A stretch of 64,000 bases of DNA from positions 106,952 through 170,951 of the forward strand of contig NZ_ML769320.1 of the NCBI RefSeq assembly GCF_009720365.1, written 5' to 3'. Origin of the DNA: Catellatospora paridis. GTDB taxonomy: Bacteria; Actinomycetota; Actinomycetes; Mycobacteriales; Micromonosporaceae. The translations under genes and the position numbers were made by a program. The stretch's first letter is position 1. The number at the start of each line of letters is the position of its first letter. The notes under the pieces were generated by a model. That model ran no database searches. It was given only the letters and a program-made list of their open reading frames with translations, and was not told where the DNA came from. Positions 1-8,353 of this stretch are shown here, in pieces.

Positions 1-1
1 C

Positions 2-655
2 GCCATCGACCGTCCCGGCATGGTCAAGGCCGCCGGCGGCGACCTGAAGGTGGCCGCACTGACCACCCTGATGCCGCCGTCGACGCTCGGCTTCAAGAAG
101 TTCGACGCCTACCCGGCCGACATCGAGAAGGCCAAGTCCACGCTGGCGGGCAAGACCCCCGAGCTGGTGCTGGTCATCGGCGACGACTCGGGTGCCCAGG
201 AGCTCGGCACCCAGGTGAAGAACAACCTGGAGAAGGCCGGCTTCAAGATCACCATCAAGGTCATCCCGGCGGACAGCAAGCTGGACGAGACCAAGAAGAA
301 GAACAACCCCTGGGACCTGTACCTGGACTCCTGGGCGGCGGACTGGCCGAGCGGCGCCGCGCTCCTGCCGGTGCTCTTCGACGGCCGCACCATCAAGGCC
401 GAGGGCAACAGCAACACGTCGTACATCAACAATGACGCGATCAACGCCGAGTTCGACCGCGTGCTGGCCCTCGACCCGGCCGCCCAGGCGCCCGAGTGGG
501 CCAAGCTGGACGAGCGGATCATGAAGGAGCTCGCCCCGGCGGTTCCGCTGTACGCCGACGTCATGTTCGTGATGCAGGGCTCCAAGGTCGGTGGCGTCTA
601 CATCGACAGCATCTTCGGCTACCCCGCCTTCACCCGCGCCTTCGTGAAGCAGTAA
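2..655 (+). CDS. ABC transporter substrate-binding protein, family 5 (C-terminal part)
   Basis: This is the last ~217 codons of a gene that starts before the window. The reading frame is open from base 2 (AIDRPGMVKAAGG...). The text has the look of the C-terminal lobe of peptide/nickel-type extracellular solute-binding proteins (SBP_bac_5, DppA/OppA/NikA-like): a Rossmann-like segment (PELVLVIGDD), a Trp-rich WDLYLDSWAADWPSG stretch that in the family forms part of the binding cleft, and the terminal 'VPLYADVMFVMQGSKVGGVY' stretch. In the family the mature protein is lipid-anchored or periplasmic-equivalent and delivers substrate to a permease. The substrate cannot be told from this fragment. 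No permease genes follow; a strong terminator comes right after the stop codon, so this is the last gene of its operon. Confidence 0.85.
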   Translation, partial: AIDRPGMVKAAGGDLKVAALTTLMPPSTLGFKKFDAYPADIEKAKSTLAGKTPELVLVIGDDSGAQELGTQVKNNLEKAGFKITIKVIPADSKLDETKKKNNPWDLYLDSWAADWPSGAALLPVLFDGRTIKAEGNSNTSYINNDAINAEFDRVLALDPAAQAPEWAKLDERIMKELAPAVPLYADVMFVMQGSKVGGVYIDSIFGYPAFTRAFVKQ

Positions 656-673
656 CCGGCGCTCTGTTCCACC

Positions 674-704
674 GGGGCGGCACCCTTCGGGGTGCCGCCC
701 CTTT
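674..704 (+). terminator. Intrinsic terminator after the binding-protein gene
   Basis: There is a perfect 12-bp GC-rich stem (674-685 with 690-701) closed by a TTCG tetraloop (686-689) and followed by CTTTCG. It lies 18 bp after the stop codon. The UUCG-type loop makes it very stable. The T-run is short, as is usual in high-GC actinobacteria. Confidence 0.85.
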
Positions 705-871
705 CGCGTCCCAGGCGTCCCGGTCCTCGCTGAAGAAACTGACTTTCGGGGGGTGCGGGAGCTGGCTTTCGACGGGTGTGGAAGGGCGGTGGGCTGCGGG
801 ATCGTGGGAAAGGCCCAGGGAGACGACGAGGTCGGCCGGGGCGGATCATCAGTTCCACGGGAGGTCAGGTC

Positions 872-1381
872 ATGGCAATGCGCACGCGTCGATTCGCCGT
901 TCTCGCCACACTCACCGCCGCGCTCGGCGCGCCCGTGCTCATGCATGCCGTTCCGGCGCTCGCGGCCCCGCCGCCGCACCTGGTCGTCGAGTCGCACGAC
1001 ACCAGGGCCGCCGAGAAGGCCGCGCGCAAGGCGGCCGCCGCGCAGGGTGTCGCCGACGGGACCGCGATCCAGGCAAGGCTGTCGGCCCGCGCCGCCGCCA
1101 CGGCGAAGCAGCGCGCCGCGGACGCCAAGCAGTCCGCCAAGGCGGCCGCTGCCCGGGTGCGCGCCGATTTGAAGGCCGGGCTCGACGGGGCCCGGGTGGA
1201 GCAGGACGCGCAACTCGCCGACCAGGCCAAGCAGCAGGCGGCGAGCGCCGCCGAGATTGCCGAGCAGGCCGCTGTGCAGGCCCGCCTCGACGCCAAGGCC
1301 GCCGAGAAGGCGCGCCAGAAGGCCGCCGCCGCCGAGGAGATCGCCGAGCAGGCCGCGGTGAAGGCGCAGCTGGGCCGCTGA
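872..1381 (+). CDS. Exported alanine-rich coiled-coil protein
   Basis: This gene encodes a 169-residue protein of unknown function. The ATG at 872 has a good Shine-Dalgarno (GGGAGG, 859-864). Residues 1-30 form a signal peptide (MAMRTRRFAVLATLTAALGA..., ending near ALAA/PP). The rest is almost entirely Ala, Lys/Arg, Glu and Gln in heptad-like order, with an internal near-duplication (AEIAEQAAVQARL then AEEIAEQAAVKAQL), so a long amphipathic helix or coiled coil is expected outside the membrane. There are no cysteines after the signal and no lipobox. It converges on the next gene with a gap of only 9 bp. I do not recognise a family, and low-complexity sequence makes homology claims unsafe. Confidence 0.75.
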   Translation: MAMRTRRFAVLATLTAALGAPVLMHAVPALAAPPPHLVVESHDTRAAEKAARKAAAAQGVADGTAIQARLSARAAATAKQRAADAKQSAKAAAARVRADLKAGLDGARVEQDAQLADQAKQQAASAAEIAEQAAVQARLDAKAAEKARQKAAAAEEIAEQAAVKAQLGR

Positions 1382-1390
1382 CCGGCGCGG

Positions 1391-3106
1391 TCAGGTGAGG
1401 ATCTCGACGGGCGCGGTCTCCTGGATGATCACGGTGGGCGGCAGGTCCTCCAGGGCGTGCCGGGCGTAGATCTCACTGTCCAGCTCCTGCGGGCCCAGGT
1501 AACGCTCGGCCAGCGGGACGGGCAGCGCGGCCCAGTCCCACGGCTCGACGGCGACCGCCGCCCGCACCGTCTCCGGCCGCCGGGCCGCCAGCAGCGCGGC
1601 CAGCCAGCCGCCGAACCCGCGCCCGTACGCGGTGACCCGGGTCAGGTCCAGGTCGGAGTGCTTGTCGGCGATGATGCGCAGCGCCTCGGCGTGATCGGCG
1701 ACGGCCAGGTCGGCCACCCGCCGGTGGGTCACCTTCTCGAAGCTCGGCGACACGCCGACGGTGCCCCGGCCGTCGACCATGACCACCGCGAAACCGGCCT
1801 CGGCCCAGTGCCGGGCCGCGGTGAACGCGTCGTGGTCGTTGCGCACCTGCTGCTGGGTCGGGGTGTCCGGCAGGCACAGCAGCACCGGCAGCCGGCGGCC
1901 GAAGACGTGGCCGGGCGGGTAGAGCACGGCGGTCGGCAGCCGCCGGTCGGTGACCCGGTCCAGGGCCGGGCGGTTCATGGTCGCGGGCACCGGGCGGCGC
2001 GGAGTCAGCTCGGCCACCTGGTTGCCGGCGAACCACACGGTGAGCTGCATGTCCTCGTCGTCGAGGCTGCGCAGGCCGGTCACCACGGTGTCGCCGCCGC
2101 AGGCGGCGCTGTGCCAGCCGGGCACGCTGGTCAGCCGGTGCACCACCATGCCGCCGCTGGTGCTGCTGCGCACCCGGAACAGGTGCTGCTCGGCGGGCTC
2201 GCCCTCGCTGGCCTCGATGAGCAGGTCGCCGAGCTCGCCGCCGGCCGAACCGGGGCCGAGCCGTCCGACCACGCGCCGGACGTACAGGTTGGGCGGGGTG
2301 AGCAGGGTGCCGTCGGCGAACAGGCAGCGCGCGTCGTACCCGTCGTGCGAGATCTCGCCGCCGACCAGCACCCGGCCGTCGGCGAGGTGGCGCGGCGTGC
2401 CCGCGATCGGGTTGACCCAGCGCGGGTCGGCCAGCTCGGCGTGCACCTGGGTCTCCCCGGTGCGGCGGTCCACCGCCAGCACCAGGCCGTGCCCCTGGGA
2501 GCGGCGCAGCGCGGTGATCAGCGGGCCGCCGTCGGCCCAGCGCACCGTGCCCAGGTACGGGTAGATCTCGCGGTCCCAGTGCACGTCGACCCAGCCGCCG
2601 TCCAGGTCGAGCAGGTGCAGCGAGACCTGCTCACCGCTGCGGCGGGTGGCCAGGATGCTCTCCCCGTCCGGGGCCCACCACCAGCCGGTACGCCGGCCGA
2701 ACCAGCCCGCGTGCGGATCGGCCTCGCCCCAGCGGACCCCGTCCGGCTCGCCGGCCAGCAGCTCGTCCTCGGTGCCGACGGCCACCCGCAGGGTGCCTTC
2801 GTGCAGGTAGGCGATGCGGCGGCCGGTCGGGTCGGGCCGGGCCGTGTCGACCGGGCCGGGCGTGGACACCACGGTCACGCCGTCGGCGTCCCGGCGATGC
2901 AATCGGCCGCCCGAGGTCCACACGACGACCGCGCCGGTGCGGTCGAACGCGAAGTCGTCCACCGCCTCGGCCACGGTATGGATCCGGCCCGAAGCCGGTT
3001 CGCACACGTCCAGCACGTGATCATGCAGGTGGCCCACCCGAAGGCCGTCAGCACTGACGGCTATGCGGTGGCCAGGCCCCGGACCGTCAGGCTGCTGCGC
3101 CTCCAT
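1391..3106 (-). CDS. S9 (prolyl oligopeptidase/DPP4-like) protein, apparently catalytically dead
   Basis: The 571-residue product has an N-terminal beta-propeller-like half (repeated 'GRRIAYL..GTL', 'WAPDGESILATRR') and a C-terminal alpha/beta-hydrolase half, as in DPP4-like S9 peptidases. ATG at 3106 is preferred because upstream codons are Arg-rich nonsense. At the nucleophile elbow the family reads GWSYGG; here residues 495-500 read GRGFGG, so the catalytic Ser is Gly497. The protein then stops about 70 residues later, just where active members read 'IHGTADDNV', so the catalytic Asp and His are absent too. The rest of the fold signature (AVEPWDW, AERYLG) is present. Known of the family: all three residues are needed for peptidase activity. 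Inference: a pseudoenzyme or decaying gene. It is divergent from mshB. Confidence 0.8.
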   Translation of the reverse strand: MEAQQPDGPGPGHRIAVSADGLRVGHLHDHVLDVCEPASGRIHTVAEAVDDFAFDRTGAVVVWTSGGRLHRRDADGVTVVSTPGPVDTARPDPTGRRIAYLHEGTLRVAVGTEDELLAGEPDGVRWGEADPHAGWFGRRTGWWWAPDGESILATRRSGEQVSLHLLDLDGGWVDVHWDREIYPYLGTVRWADGGPLITALRRSQGHGLVLAVDRRTGETQVHAELADPRWVNPIAGTPRHLADGRVLVGGEISHDGYDARCLFADGTLLTPPNLYVRRVVGRLGPGSAGGELGDLLIEASEGEPAEQHLFRVRSSTSGGMVVHRLTSVPGWHSAACGGDTVVTGLRSLDDEDMQLTVWFAGNQVAELTPRRPVPATMNRPALDRVTDRRLPTAVLYPPGHVFGRRLPVLLCLPDTPTQQQVRNDHDAFTAARHWAEAGFAVVMVDGRGTVGVSPSFEKVTHRRVADLAVADHAEALRIIADKHSDLDLTRVTAYGRGFGGWLAALLAARRPETVRAAVAVEPWDWAALPVPLAERYLGPQELDSEIYARHALEDLPPTVIIQETAPVEILT

Positions 3107-3162
3107 GGCCGCGATGCTATCGACGCGAGAGGCAGGCGCGTGGCGGTTTGCCTGATGCGGGC

Positions 3163-3168
3163 TAGAGT
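3163..3168 (+). promoter_or_regulatory. Probable leaderless -10 box for mshB (TAGAGT)
   Basis: TAGAGT lies exactly 12 to 7 bases before the GTG start of mshB and there is no Shine-Dalgarno. This is the arrangement of actinobacterial leaderless transcripts. No convincing -35 was found. Confidence 0.5.
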
Positions 3169-3174
3169 GACCGG

Positions 3175-4053
3175 GTGGCTCGCAGCATCCTCTTCGTGCA
3201 CGCGCATCCCGACGACGAGTCGATCGGGACCGGCGCGACCATGGCTCACTACGCGGCGCAGGGCGCACACGTCACGCTGGTGACGTGCACCCTCGGCGAG
3301 GAGGGCGAGATCCACGTGCCCGAGCTCGCGCAGCTGGAGGCCGCACAGGGCGACCAGCTGGGCGGATACCGGCTCTCCGAGCTGAAGAGCGCGCTGGCCG
3401 CGCTGGGCGTGATCGACCACCGCATGCTCGGCGGGGCGGGCCGCTACCGCGACTCGGGCATGATGGGCACCCCCGCCAATGAGCACCCGCGCAGCTTCTG
3501 GGGCGCGGACCTCGAGGAGGCCTCGGCGCACCTGGTCGAGATCATGGACGAGGTGCGGCCCCAGATCGTCGTCACGTACGACGCGAACGGCTTCTACGGC
3601 CACCCGGACCACATCCAGGCCCACCGGGTCGCCATGCGCGCCTCGGAGATCGCCGCGGAACGCGGTTTCGGCCCCTCCAAGATCTACTGGACGGCGATGC
3701 CGCTGAGCGTGCTGAAGGCGGGGGTCGAGGCGCTGGCCGACTCGACGGACAACCCGTTCGCCGCGGTCACCGACGTGGCCGACTTCCCGTTCGGCACGCC
3801 CGATGAGGAGGTCGCGGCCTGCATCGACGGCTCCGACCACCACGACGCCAAGGTCGCCGCGCTGAAGGCGCACGCCACCCAGATCCCGGAGACGTCCTGG
3901 CTCTACTCCATCGCCGGCAACTTCGGCCAGGAGTTCATGGGCGTCGAGCATTACACGCTGGCGCTCGGCGTGCGTGGTCGCGGCGACGGTCCGTACGGCT
4001 GGGAGACGGATCTGTTCAGCGGCCTGCCCGACGGTTCACCCGCCGCGCGGTGA
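3175..4053 (+). CDS. mshB: Mycothiol biosynthesis deacetylase MshB
   Basis: MshB removes the acetyl group from GlcNAc-Ins to give GlcN-Ins, the second step of mycothiol synthesis, in the cytosol with a Zn ion. The 292-residue length fits the family. The PIG-L/LmbE metal motif is visible as HPDDE at residues 11-15 (His11, Asp14) and the second motif GHPDH at 142-146 (Asp145, His146). The GTG at 3175 is supported by the start of the conserved strand ([14 protein letters not shown]) and by a -10-like TAGAGT at -12. It is followed, with a 4-base overlap, by a small membrane protein gene. Mycothiol use fits with the mycoredoxin gene at 45229. Confidence 0.93.
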   Translation: MARSILFVHAHPDDESIGTGATMAHYAAQGAHVTLVTCTLGEEGEIHVPELAQLEAAQGDQLGGYRLSELKSALAALGVIDHRMLGGAGRYRDSGMMGTPANEHPRSFWGADLEEASAHLVEIMDEVRPQIVVTYDANGFYGHPDHIQAHRVAMRASEIAAERGFGPSKIYWTAMPLSVLKAGVEALADSTDNPFAAVTDVADFPFGTPDEEVAACIDGSDHHDAKVAALKAHATQIPETSWLYSIAGNFGQEFMGVEHYTLALGVRGRGDGPYGWETDLFSGLPDGSPAAR

Positions 4054-4463
4054 AGCTGCTCGACCTCGCCCTGCGCGGGATCGGGGCCGTGCTCGCGGTG
4101 TTCCTGGGCGGCGCGTCGGCGGTGCTGGAGGCCGTCTACACGCCGTACCGCATCGCCGGCTGGCCCGCGGTGTGGCTGGTGCCGACAGCGCTGCTGGTCA
4201 GCCTGTTCCTGGGTTGGTTCGCCCGGACGGCCACGGGGCTGGCCTGGGGCTGGTGGCTCGCCGCGGTGCCGTGGTTCCTCGTCATGATCTTCGCGGTGGG
4301 CGGCACTCAGGAGGGCGACCAGATCGCCGCGACCTGGCTCGGCCTGCTGGTGCTCGCCACCGGCGGCATCGGCTTCGTCGGCCCCGCCGCTTACCGTGCC
4401 GGCAAGCGCACCACCGCGCCGCCGCGGGCCGCCGCCCCGCAGCTCACGCCCCACCAGTTCTGA
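4050..4463 (+). CDS. Small integral membrane protein (DUF6113-like), coupled to mshB
   Basis: This 137-residue protein starts with a GTG that overlaps the mshB stop (GTGA), so translation is coupled. Four hydrophobic segments are visible (about residues 8-30, 35-55, 62-85 and 92-115), followed by a short basic/proline tail (APQLTPHQF). A small membrane protein directly after mshB is a common arrangement in Micromonosporaceae and Streptomyces, usually annotated DUF6113; I base the family name on position and topology rather than on a diagnostic motif. No catalytic residues are evident. It ends before a palindromic repeat (4497-4543) that probably acts as a bidirectional terminator. Confidence 0.75.
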   Translation: MKLLDLALRGIGAVLAVFLGGASAVLEAVYTPYRIAGWPAVWLVPTALLVSLFLGWFARTATGLAWGWWLAAVPWFLVMIFAVGGTQEGDQIAATWLGLLVLATGGIGFVGPAAYRAGKRTTAPPRAAAPQLTPHQF

Positions 4464-4496
4464 CCGCATCCGCCCTGCTCAGACCGCTTTGCGGTG

Positions 4497-4543
4497 AGGA
4501 AGGGCACCCTGCGCACCGATAGCGTCAAGAAGGTGCCCTTCCT
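4497..4543. repeat. Palindromic intergenic repeat, family A copy 1
   Basis: Inverted arms aggaagggcacc (4497-4508) and ggtgcccttcct (4532-4543) enclose a 23-nt spacer containing 'accgatagcgtcaa'. A second, longer copy lies at 10531-10580. Both sit between the ends of convergent genes, so they probably work as bidirectional terminators. They may also be a mobile palindromic repeat. Confidence 0.75.
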
Positions 4544-4552
4544 CCTGCCAGG

Positions 4553-5308
4553 TCAGGTGTTGAGGGCGTCGAGGCGGAGTACGACGTTCTGGTATGCGGT
4601 TGGTGGGACACGTTCGGTGCTGGTGAACGGGCGCTCGATCTGGTGGATCGTGAACAGCAGCAACGTGATCATGCCGACCACGGCGGTGGTCATGGCGAGT
4701 TGCGTGCCGATGTGGTCGAACCGGAAGAACAGGATCGGCATCCCGGCCAGCAGCGCGCCGAACAGCAGCGCGAACCAGGTCACGTCGCCGATTCGCTTGT
4801 CCGCCAGGGCGAGCCGGTCCTCGCGGGCCTGCATCACGGCGTGCACGGTGGCCTCCGGCGACTCGCTCTCGGGCGGCACCGGCACCCGGGCCGTCGCCTC
4901 CCGCAGGTCGTTCAGCAGCGCCCAGCCCTGCTCGCCGACGGGCTTGCCGGCGCGCATCCGGGGCAGTTCCTGATCGAGGATCTCGCGCAGGTAGGCGCGG
5001 GTGAGCAGGTGGATCGACGCGCGCACCTCCGGCGGGCCGGTCTCGGCCGCCCAGGCCACCGACTGCACCGCCTGCGCCTCGCGGTACGTCGCGTCACGGG
5101 CGTCGTTGCCGATCTGCCACACGTCGATGAAGACGAACGCGGCGACCACGGCGTACAGCGTGCCGGTCATCGAGAACACCACGCTGAGCACGTCGTGGGT
5201 GTCGGCGCGGCGGTCCGGTGGCCACGAGCGGCGGATGAACACCACGGCCAGCGCCGCGATGCCGCAGATGCCGAGAAACCACAGGAGACCGCTCGCGTAA
5301 GCCCGCAT
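4553..5308 (-). CDS. DUF4239 (bestrophin-like domain) membrane protein
   Basis: This 251-residue protein has four hydrophobic helices: residues 3-22 ([19 protein letters not shown]), about 45-65 ([16 protein letters not shown]), about 175-195 ([20 protein letters not shown]) and about 203-223 ([20 protein letters not shown]). A soluble loop (residues 70-165) lies between the two pairs. This 2+2 layout and the phrase 'F.H.IERPF' near the end fit the DUF4239/bestrophin-like family, whose function is not established. The ATG at 5308 was chosen because GGAGGAAC precedes it. The gene is divergent from the repeat-rich surface protein, with only 58 bp between starts. Confidence 0.75.
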   Translation of the reverse strand: MRAYASGLLWFLGICGIAALAVVFIRRSWPPDRRADTHDVLSVVFSMTGTLYAVVAAFVFIDVWQIGNDARDATYREAQAVQSVAWAAETGPPEVRASIHLLTRAYLREILDQELPRMRAGKPVGEQGWALLNDLREATARVPVPPESESPEATVHAVMQAREDRLALADKRIGDVTWFALLFGALLAGMPILFFRFDHIGTQLAMTTAVVGMITLLLFTIHQIERPFTSTERVPPTAYQNVVLRLDALNT

Positions 5309-5331
5309 GAGTTCCTCCAAAAACACTATTC

Positions 5332-5353
5332 GCCCAAACGGGACGTTTAGGGC
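5332..5353. promoter_or_regulatory. Inverted repeat in a 58-bp divergent promoter
   Basis: The sequence gcccAAACG-gga-CGTTTagggc is an interrupted palindrome (one bulged base) midway between the starts at 5308 (-) and 5367 (+). It could be an operator controlling both genes. No regulator is identifiable. Confidence 0.35.
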
Positions 5354-5366
5354 TATACAAGATGCT

Positions 5367-6845
5367 ATGCGTGCGACGTCCAGATTTCGACCCCTCGTCG
5401 TCGGGCTGTTCCTGGCCACGGCCATCGGACTGCCCTCGGCCGTCGCGCTGCTGACCCCGCGCGCCGCGCTGGGTCATGCCGCAGCGCCGCCGGGTGAACT
5501 GCTGCAGGTGCGTTCGGCGGTGCCCAATGCACCGTCCGAGCTGGTCAGTCTGAATCCCGACACCGGCGCGGTGCTGCGCCGGGTCTGGCTGCCACACACG
5601 ATCAACGCCATCGGGTACGACCCCGCGCAGGGCCTGCTCTACGGCATCGCGGCCCGGTTCCGGCTGGTGCCGCTGGGCGGCGGCGGCCATCTCGTCGCGA
5701 TCGGTCCGGATGGGACGGTCGTCGACCACGGGCCGGTCCATGCGTCTCTGAGCAGCGCGAATGCGGGCGCCGTCGTCGGCGGGGAACTGTTGCTCCCGGT
5801 CGGCGGGCGGCTGATCGGGATCGACGTGCGTGCCGGCGGGGCGACGTTCGGGCAGGTCACGAGGAATGTGGCGCTGTCCGGGCCGGTGCGGGTCGGGGAC
5901 TGGGACTACGACCCGTACCGGCAGGCGCTGGTGGGGGTGGACGCGTCGGGGCCGTCTCCCCGGCTGATCGCGGTGGATCCGGTCAGTGGGCAGGTCAGCA
6001 GTGGTGATCTCACGGGTGACCTGCGGCGGGGCGGGACGTACGGCTCCGTGGCGTTGATCGGCGACACGCTGTACGCGACCGGCAACGGGCTGGGCCGGCC
6101 GCTGCGGCAGTACCGCATCGCGCTGTCCACCGGGGCGGCGACCCTGCTGGCCACCTCGCAGCCGGTGTACCTCACCGACGCGGCCTGGCTGCCCGCCACG
6201 CCGAGCCCGTCACCGTCCCCGTCTCCGAGCCCTTCGCCATCCCCGTCTCCGAGCCCGTCACCGTCCCCGAGCCCATCTCCGTCACCATCACCGAGCCCGT
6301 CACCATCACCAAGCCCCAGCCCATCGCCGTCGCCTTCAGTGAGTCCCAGCCCGTCTCCCTCCCCGAGCCCTTCGCCCTCACCATCACCGAGTCCTTCGCC
6401 ATCCCCGTCCCCGAGCCCCAGCCCATCGCCGGCACCATCGCCGAGTCCGAGTCCGAGTCCGAGTCCGGGTCCGAGTCCGAGTCCGTCACCGTCTCCAAGC
6501 CCGAGTCCGTCTCCAAGCCCGAGTCCGTCACCGAGTCCGAGTCCGTCACCGAGTCCGAGCCTGTCGCCGACGCCGAGCCCGTCGCCGTCGCCTGTGCTGG
6601 TGGTGCCGATCGTGCCGTTGCCCGAGCCGCAGGCGCCGCCGGAGCCGTCGCCCGAGCCGAGTCCGTCCCCGGAGCCGTCGCCGTCCGTCCCGCCGAGCCC
6701 GGTGCGGCGGTCCGTGGTGATCGAGCCGGAGCCCGTGCGGCACGTCCGGAGTGTTGTCGAGACCGGGCGGAACACCGTCGTGATCTTCATCCTGGGCCTG
6801 TCCGGCAGTCGCCTGTTGCTCTCCGCTCGGCGGCGTCGCCGCTGA
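5367..6845 (+). CDS. Secreted/anchored protein with beta-propeller-like domain and long Pro-Ser repeat
   Basis: The 492-residue product has three parts. Residues 1-35 form a signal peptide ([24 protein letters not shown]). Residues 40-277 look like a propeller-type domain in which '[15 protein letters not shown]', '[11 protein letters not shown]' and '[14 protein letters not shown]' recur. Residues 278-410 are nearly pure PS/SP dipeptide, followed by a PEPSPE stretch and a C-terminal hydrophobic segment ending in Arg ([22 protein letters not shown]). The end looks like a membrane anchor with a positive stop; there is no LPxTG. The repeat would be an extended wall-spanning stalk presenting the propeller outside. 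ATG 5367 was chosen over the ATG-equivalent at 5307 because the signal peptide begins there. Confidence 0.8.
   Translation: MRATSRFRPLVVGLFLATAIGLPSAVALLTPRAALGHAAAPPGELLQVRSAVPNAPSELVSLNPDTGAVLRRVWLPHTINAIGYDPAQGLLYGIAARFRLVPLGGGGHLVAIGPDGTVVDHGPVHASLSSANAGAVVGGELLLPVGGRLIGIDVRAGGATFGQVTRNVALSGPVRVGDWDYDPYRQALVGVDASGPSPRLIAVDPVSGQVSSGDLTGDLRRGGTYGSVALIGDTLYATGNGLGRPLRQYRIALSTGAATLLATSQPVYLTDAAWLPATPSPSPSPSPSPSPSPSPSPSPSPSPSPSPSPSPSPSPSPSPSPSPSVSPSPSPSPSPSPSPSPSPSPSPSPSPSPSPAPSPSPSPSPSPGPSPSPSPSPSPSPSPSPSPSPSPSPSPSPSLSPTPSPSPSPVLVVPIVPLPEPQAPPEPSPEPSPSPEPSPSVPPSPVRRSVVIEPEPVRHVRSVVETGRNTVVIFILGLSGSRLLLSARRRRR
6199..6594 (+). repeat. Degenerate 6-bp tandem repeat encoding (Pro-Ser)n
   Basis: About 65 units of CCG-AGY / CCN-TCN run without interruption inside the surface-protein gene and encode roughly 130 residues of alternating Pro and Ser. 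The opposite strand stays open through the repeat as Gly-Asp, which is only a composition effect. Length variation between strains is likely and would change stalk length without a frameshift. Confidence 0.9.
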
Positions 6846-6853
6846 CCTGCGGC

Positions 6854-8263
6854 TCAGGCCGGTCGGGTGGCGGGTGGGGCGCCGCCGGCGCGGGCCGCGG
6901 CGGCTTCCACCATGGCGAGGTCCGCGGGCAGCATGCCGGTGGCGCGTACGCCCGCGAGCGTCAGCTCGATCTGGTGGTCCAGCGCGGCGATGGTGCGTAC
7001 CCGACCAGGGGTCGTCTCGCCGCGGTAGCCGGACAGGCAGCAGTCACGCAGCATGCCCATGGTCCGCAGCAGCGGGATGACGACGCTGGGGTGCGGCGCG
7101 GCATAGTGCCGCAGCTGGTTGAAGGCGTGCTTGACGTACTCCGTGTGGTCGAGGTCGCACGGGGTGAGCAGGATGCGGCCGTCCTGGTCGCGCATCGCCT
7201 GGGCGGGGCATTCGGCCAGCAGCAGCGGGCGCATGACCGAGCCGATGCGCAGGATGACCTCGACCGCGGTGGTCGGGTCGTTGACGGCCTGGGACAGCGC
7301 GCGCAGTCCGACGTCGGCGAGCTGGCGCAGGCCGAAGTCGATGTCCTGCTGCATGGTGCGGGCGACGCCGATGATGACCGCCTCGGCGATCAGGCGGGCC
7401 GCCGTGGCCGGGTCGGCCGGTGGCGGCCACATGGTGACCAGGGGCGTGCCCGCGGTCACGAACGCGCCGACGCGGGTCTCCAGCCGCACCACCGTGTCCG
7501 GTGGCACGGCCGCGACGATGGCGCGCCGGCTCAGCTGCTGCACCCATCCGTCGGTGACGGCGGTGACGATGAGCGGCGGACCGAGGGTGCCCACATCGGG
7601 CGGGTCGACCGGTTCGCCGATCTTGACGCCGATGCGCGGCCCGTACGGCAGTTCGCTGATCAGGCTGTGGGTTTCCCGGGCGACCCGCTGCACGATCCGG
7701 CCGACGTACTGGTTGCGGCTGATCCGGTCCAGGTAGACGACGATCGCGATGACCGAGAGCAGGGTGAGCAGGAGGGCGAAGCCCACGGTCAGCGGGGGCG
7801 CGTGGTCGGCGGCGGTGTCGACGCGCGCCAGCGCCAGCACGCAGAACGCGAACGTGCTGAGCAGCAGGCCGACCAGTACCTGGCCGTGGCGGTCGCGCCA
7901 GAAGCCGCGCAGCACCCGCGGCGAGAACTGGCCGCTGGCGAGTTGCAGCGAGACCACCAGCAGCGAGAAGACCACGCCGGCCGTCGTGATCATGGCACCG
8001 GCGATGATGCCCAGCAGCGTGACGGCGACGTCCGGAGTGAAACTGATCACCCCGCTGGGATCCGTCATGTAGCGCTCGTCGATCTCCGCGAGCAGCATCA
8101 CGATGATGATCGAAGCGGCGAGCATCATGATCGGCAGGAACAGCAGGCTCTCCGCCAGGCGGTCGCGCAGCGCCCGGGAGCGCAACCGGCGTACGTGCGG
8201 GGCCACCTCGTGCTCGTAGTGGGCAGCCGTCCCACTGTCACCATGTCGGACAAACTCGGCCAT
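6854..8263 (-). CDS. DUF2254 membrane protein
   Basis: This 469-residue protein has two hydrophobic helix pairs in its first ~180 residues (about 33-55 LLFLPIMMLAASIIIVMLL, then VAVTLLGIIAGAMITTAGVVFSLLVVSLQLASGQFSPRVL). The motif ASGQFSPR after TM3 is characteristic of DUF2254. A fourth pair (LVGLLLSTFAFCVLALA, VGFALLLTLLSVIAIVVYL) is followed by a ~250-residue cytosolic domain with the family phrase 'QDIDFGLRQLADVGLRALSQAVNDPTTA'. The family is widespread and of unknown function, probably a transport or envelope protein. ATG 8263 was chosen because the helical domain starts shortly after it and upstream codons are not protein-like. It converges with the surface-protein gene (8-bp gap). Confidence 0.85.
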   Translation of the reverse strand: MAEFVRHGDSGTAAHYEHEVAPHVRRLRSRALRDRLAESLLFLPIMMLAASIIIVMLLAEIDERYMTDPSGVISFTPDVAVTLLGIIAGAMITTAGVVFSLLVVSLQLASGQFSPRVLRGFWRDRHGQVLVGLLLSTFAFCVLALARVDTAADHAPPLTVGFALLLTLLSVIAIVVYLDRISRNQYVGRIVQRVARETHSLISELPYGPRIGVKIGEPVDPPDVGTLGPPLIVTAVTDGWVQQLSRRAIVAAVPPDTVVRLETRVGAFVTAGTPLVTMWPPPADPATAARLIAEAVIIGVARTMQQDIDFGLRQLADVGLRALSQAVNDPTTAVEVILRIGSVMRPLLLAECPAQAMRDQDGRILLTPCDLDHTEYVKHAFNQLRHYAAPHPSVVIPLLRTMGMLRDCCLSGYRGETTPGRVRTIAALDHQIELTLAGVRATGMLPADLAMVEAAAARAGGAPPATRPA

Positions 8264-8353
8264 TAGCCACCATTTTCTCGAATGTGGGCCAGCCTCATAT
8301 AACGCGCTAACCTGGTCGCCAACGTCTCCCACCAATGATGATGAGGTGCCGTC

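Noticed and set aside
6199-6594. Repeat array as a CRISPR
   Set aside because: The unit is 6 bp with no unique spacers and is in frame with a signal-peptide protein.
5906-6790. Gly-Asp-rich 294-codon frame opposite the PSPS repeat
   Set aside because: It is the mechanical complement of the Pro-Ser repeat; it has no ribosome site or other domain.
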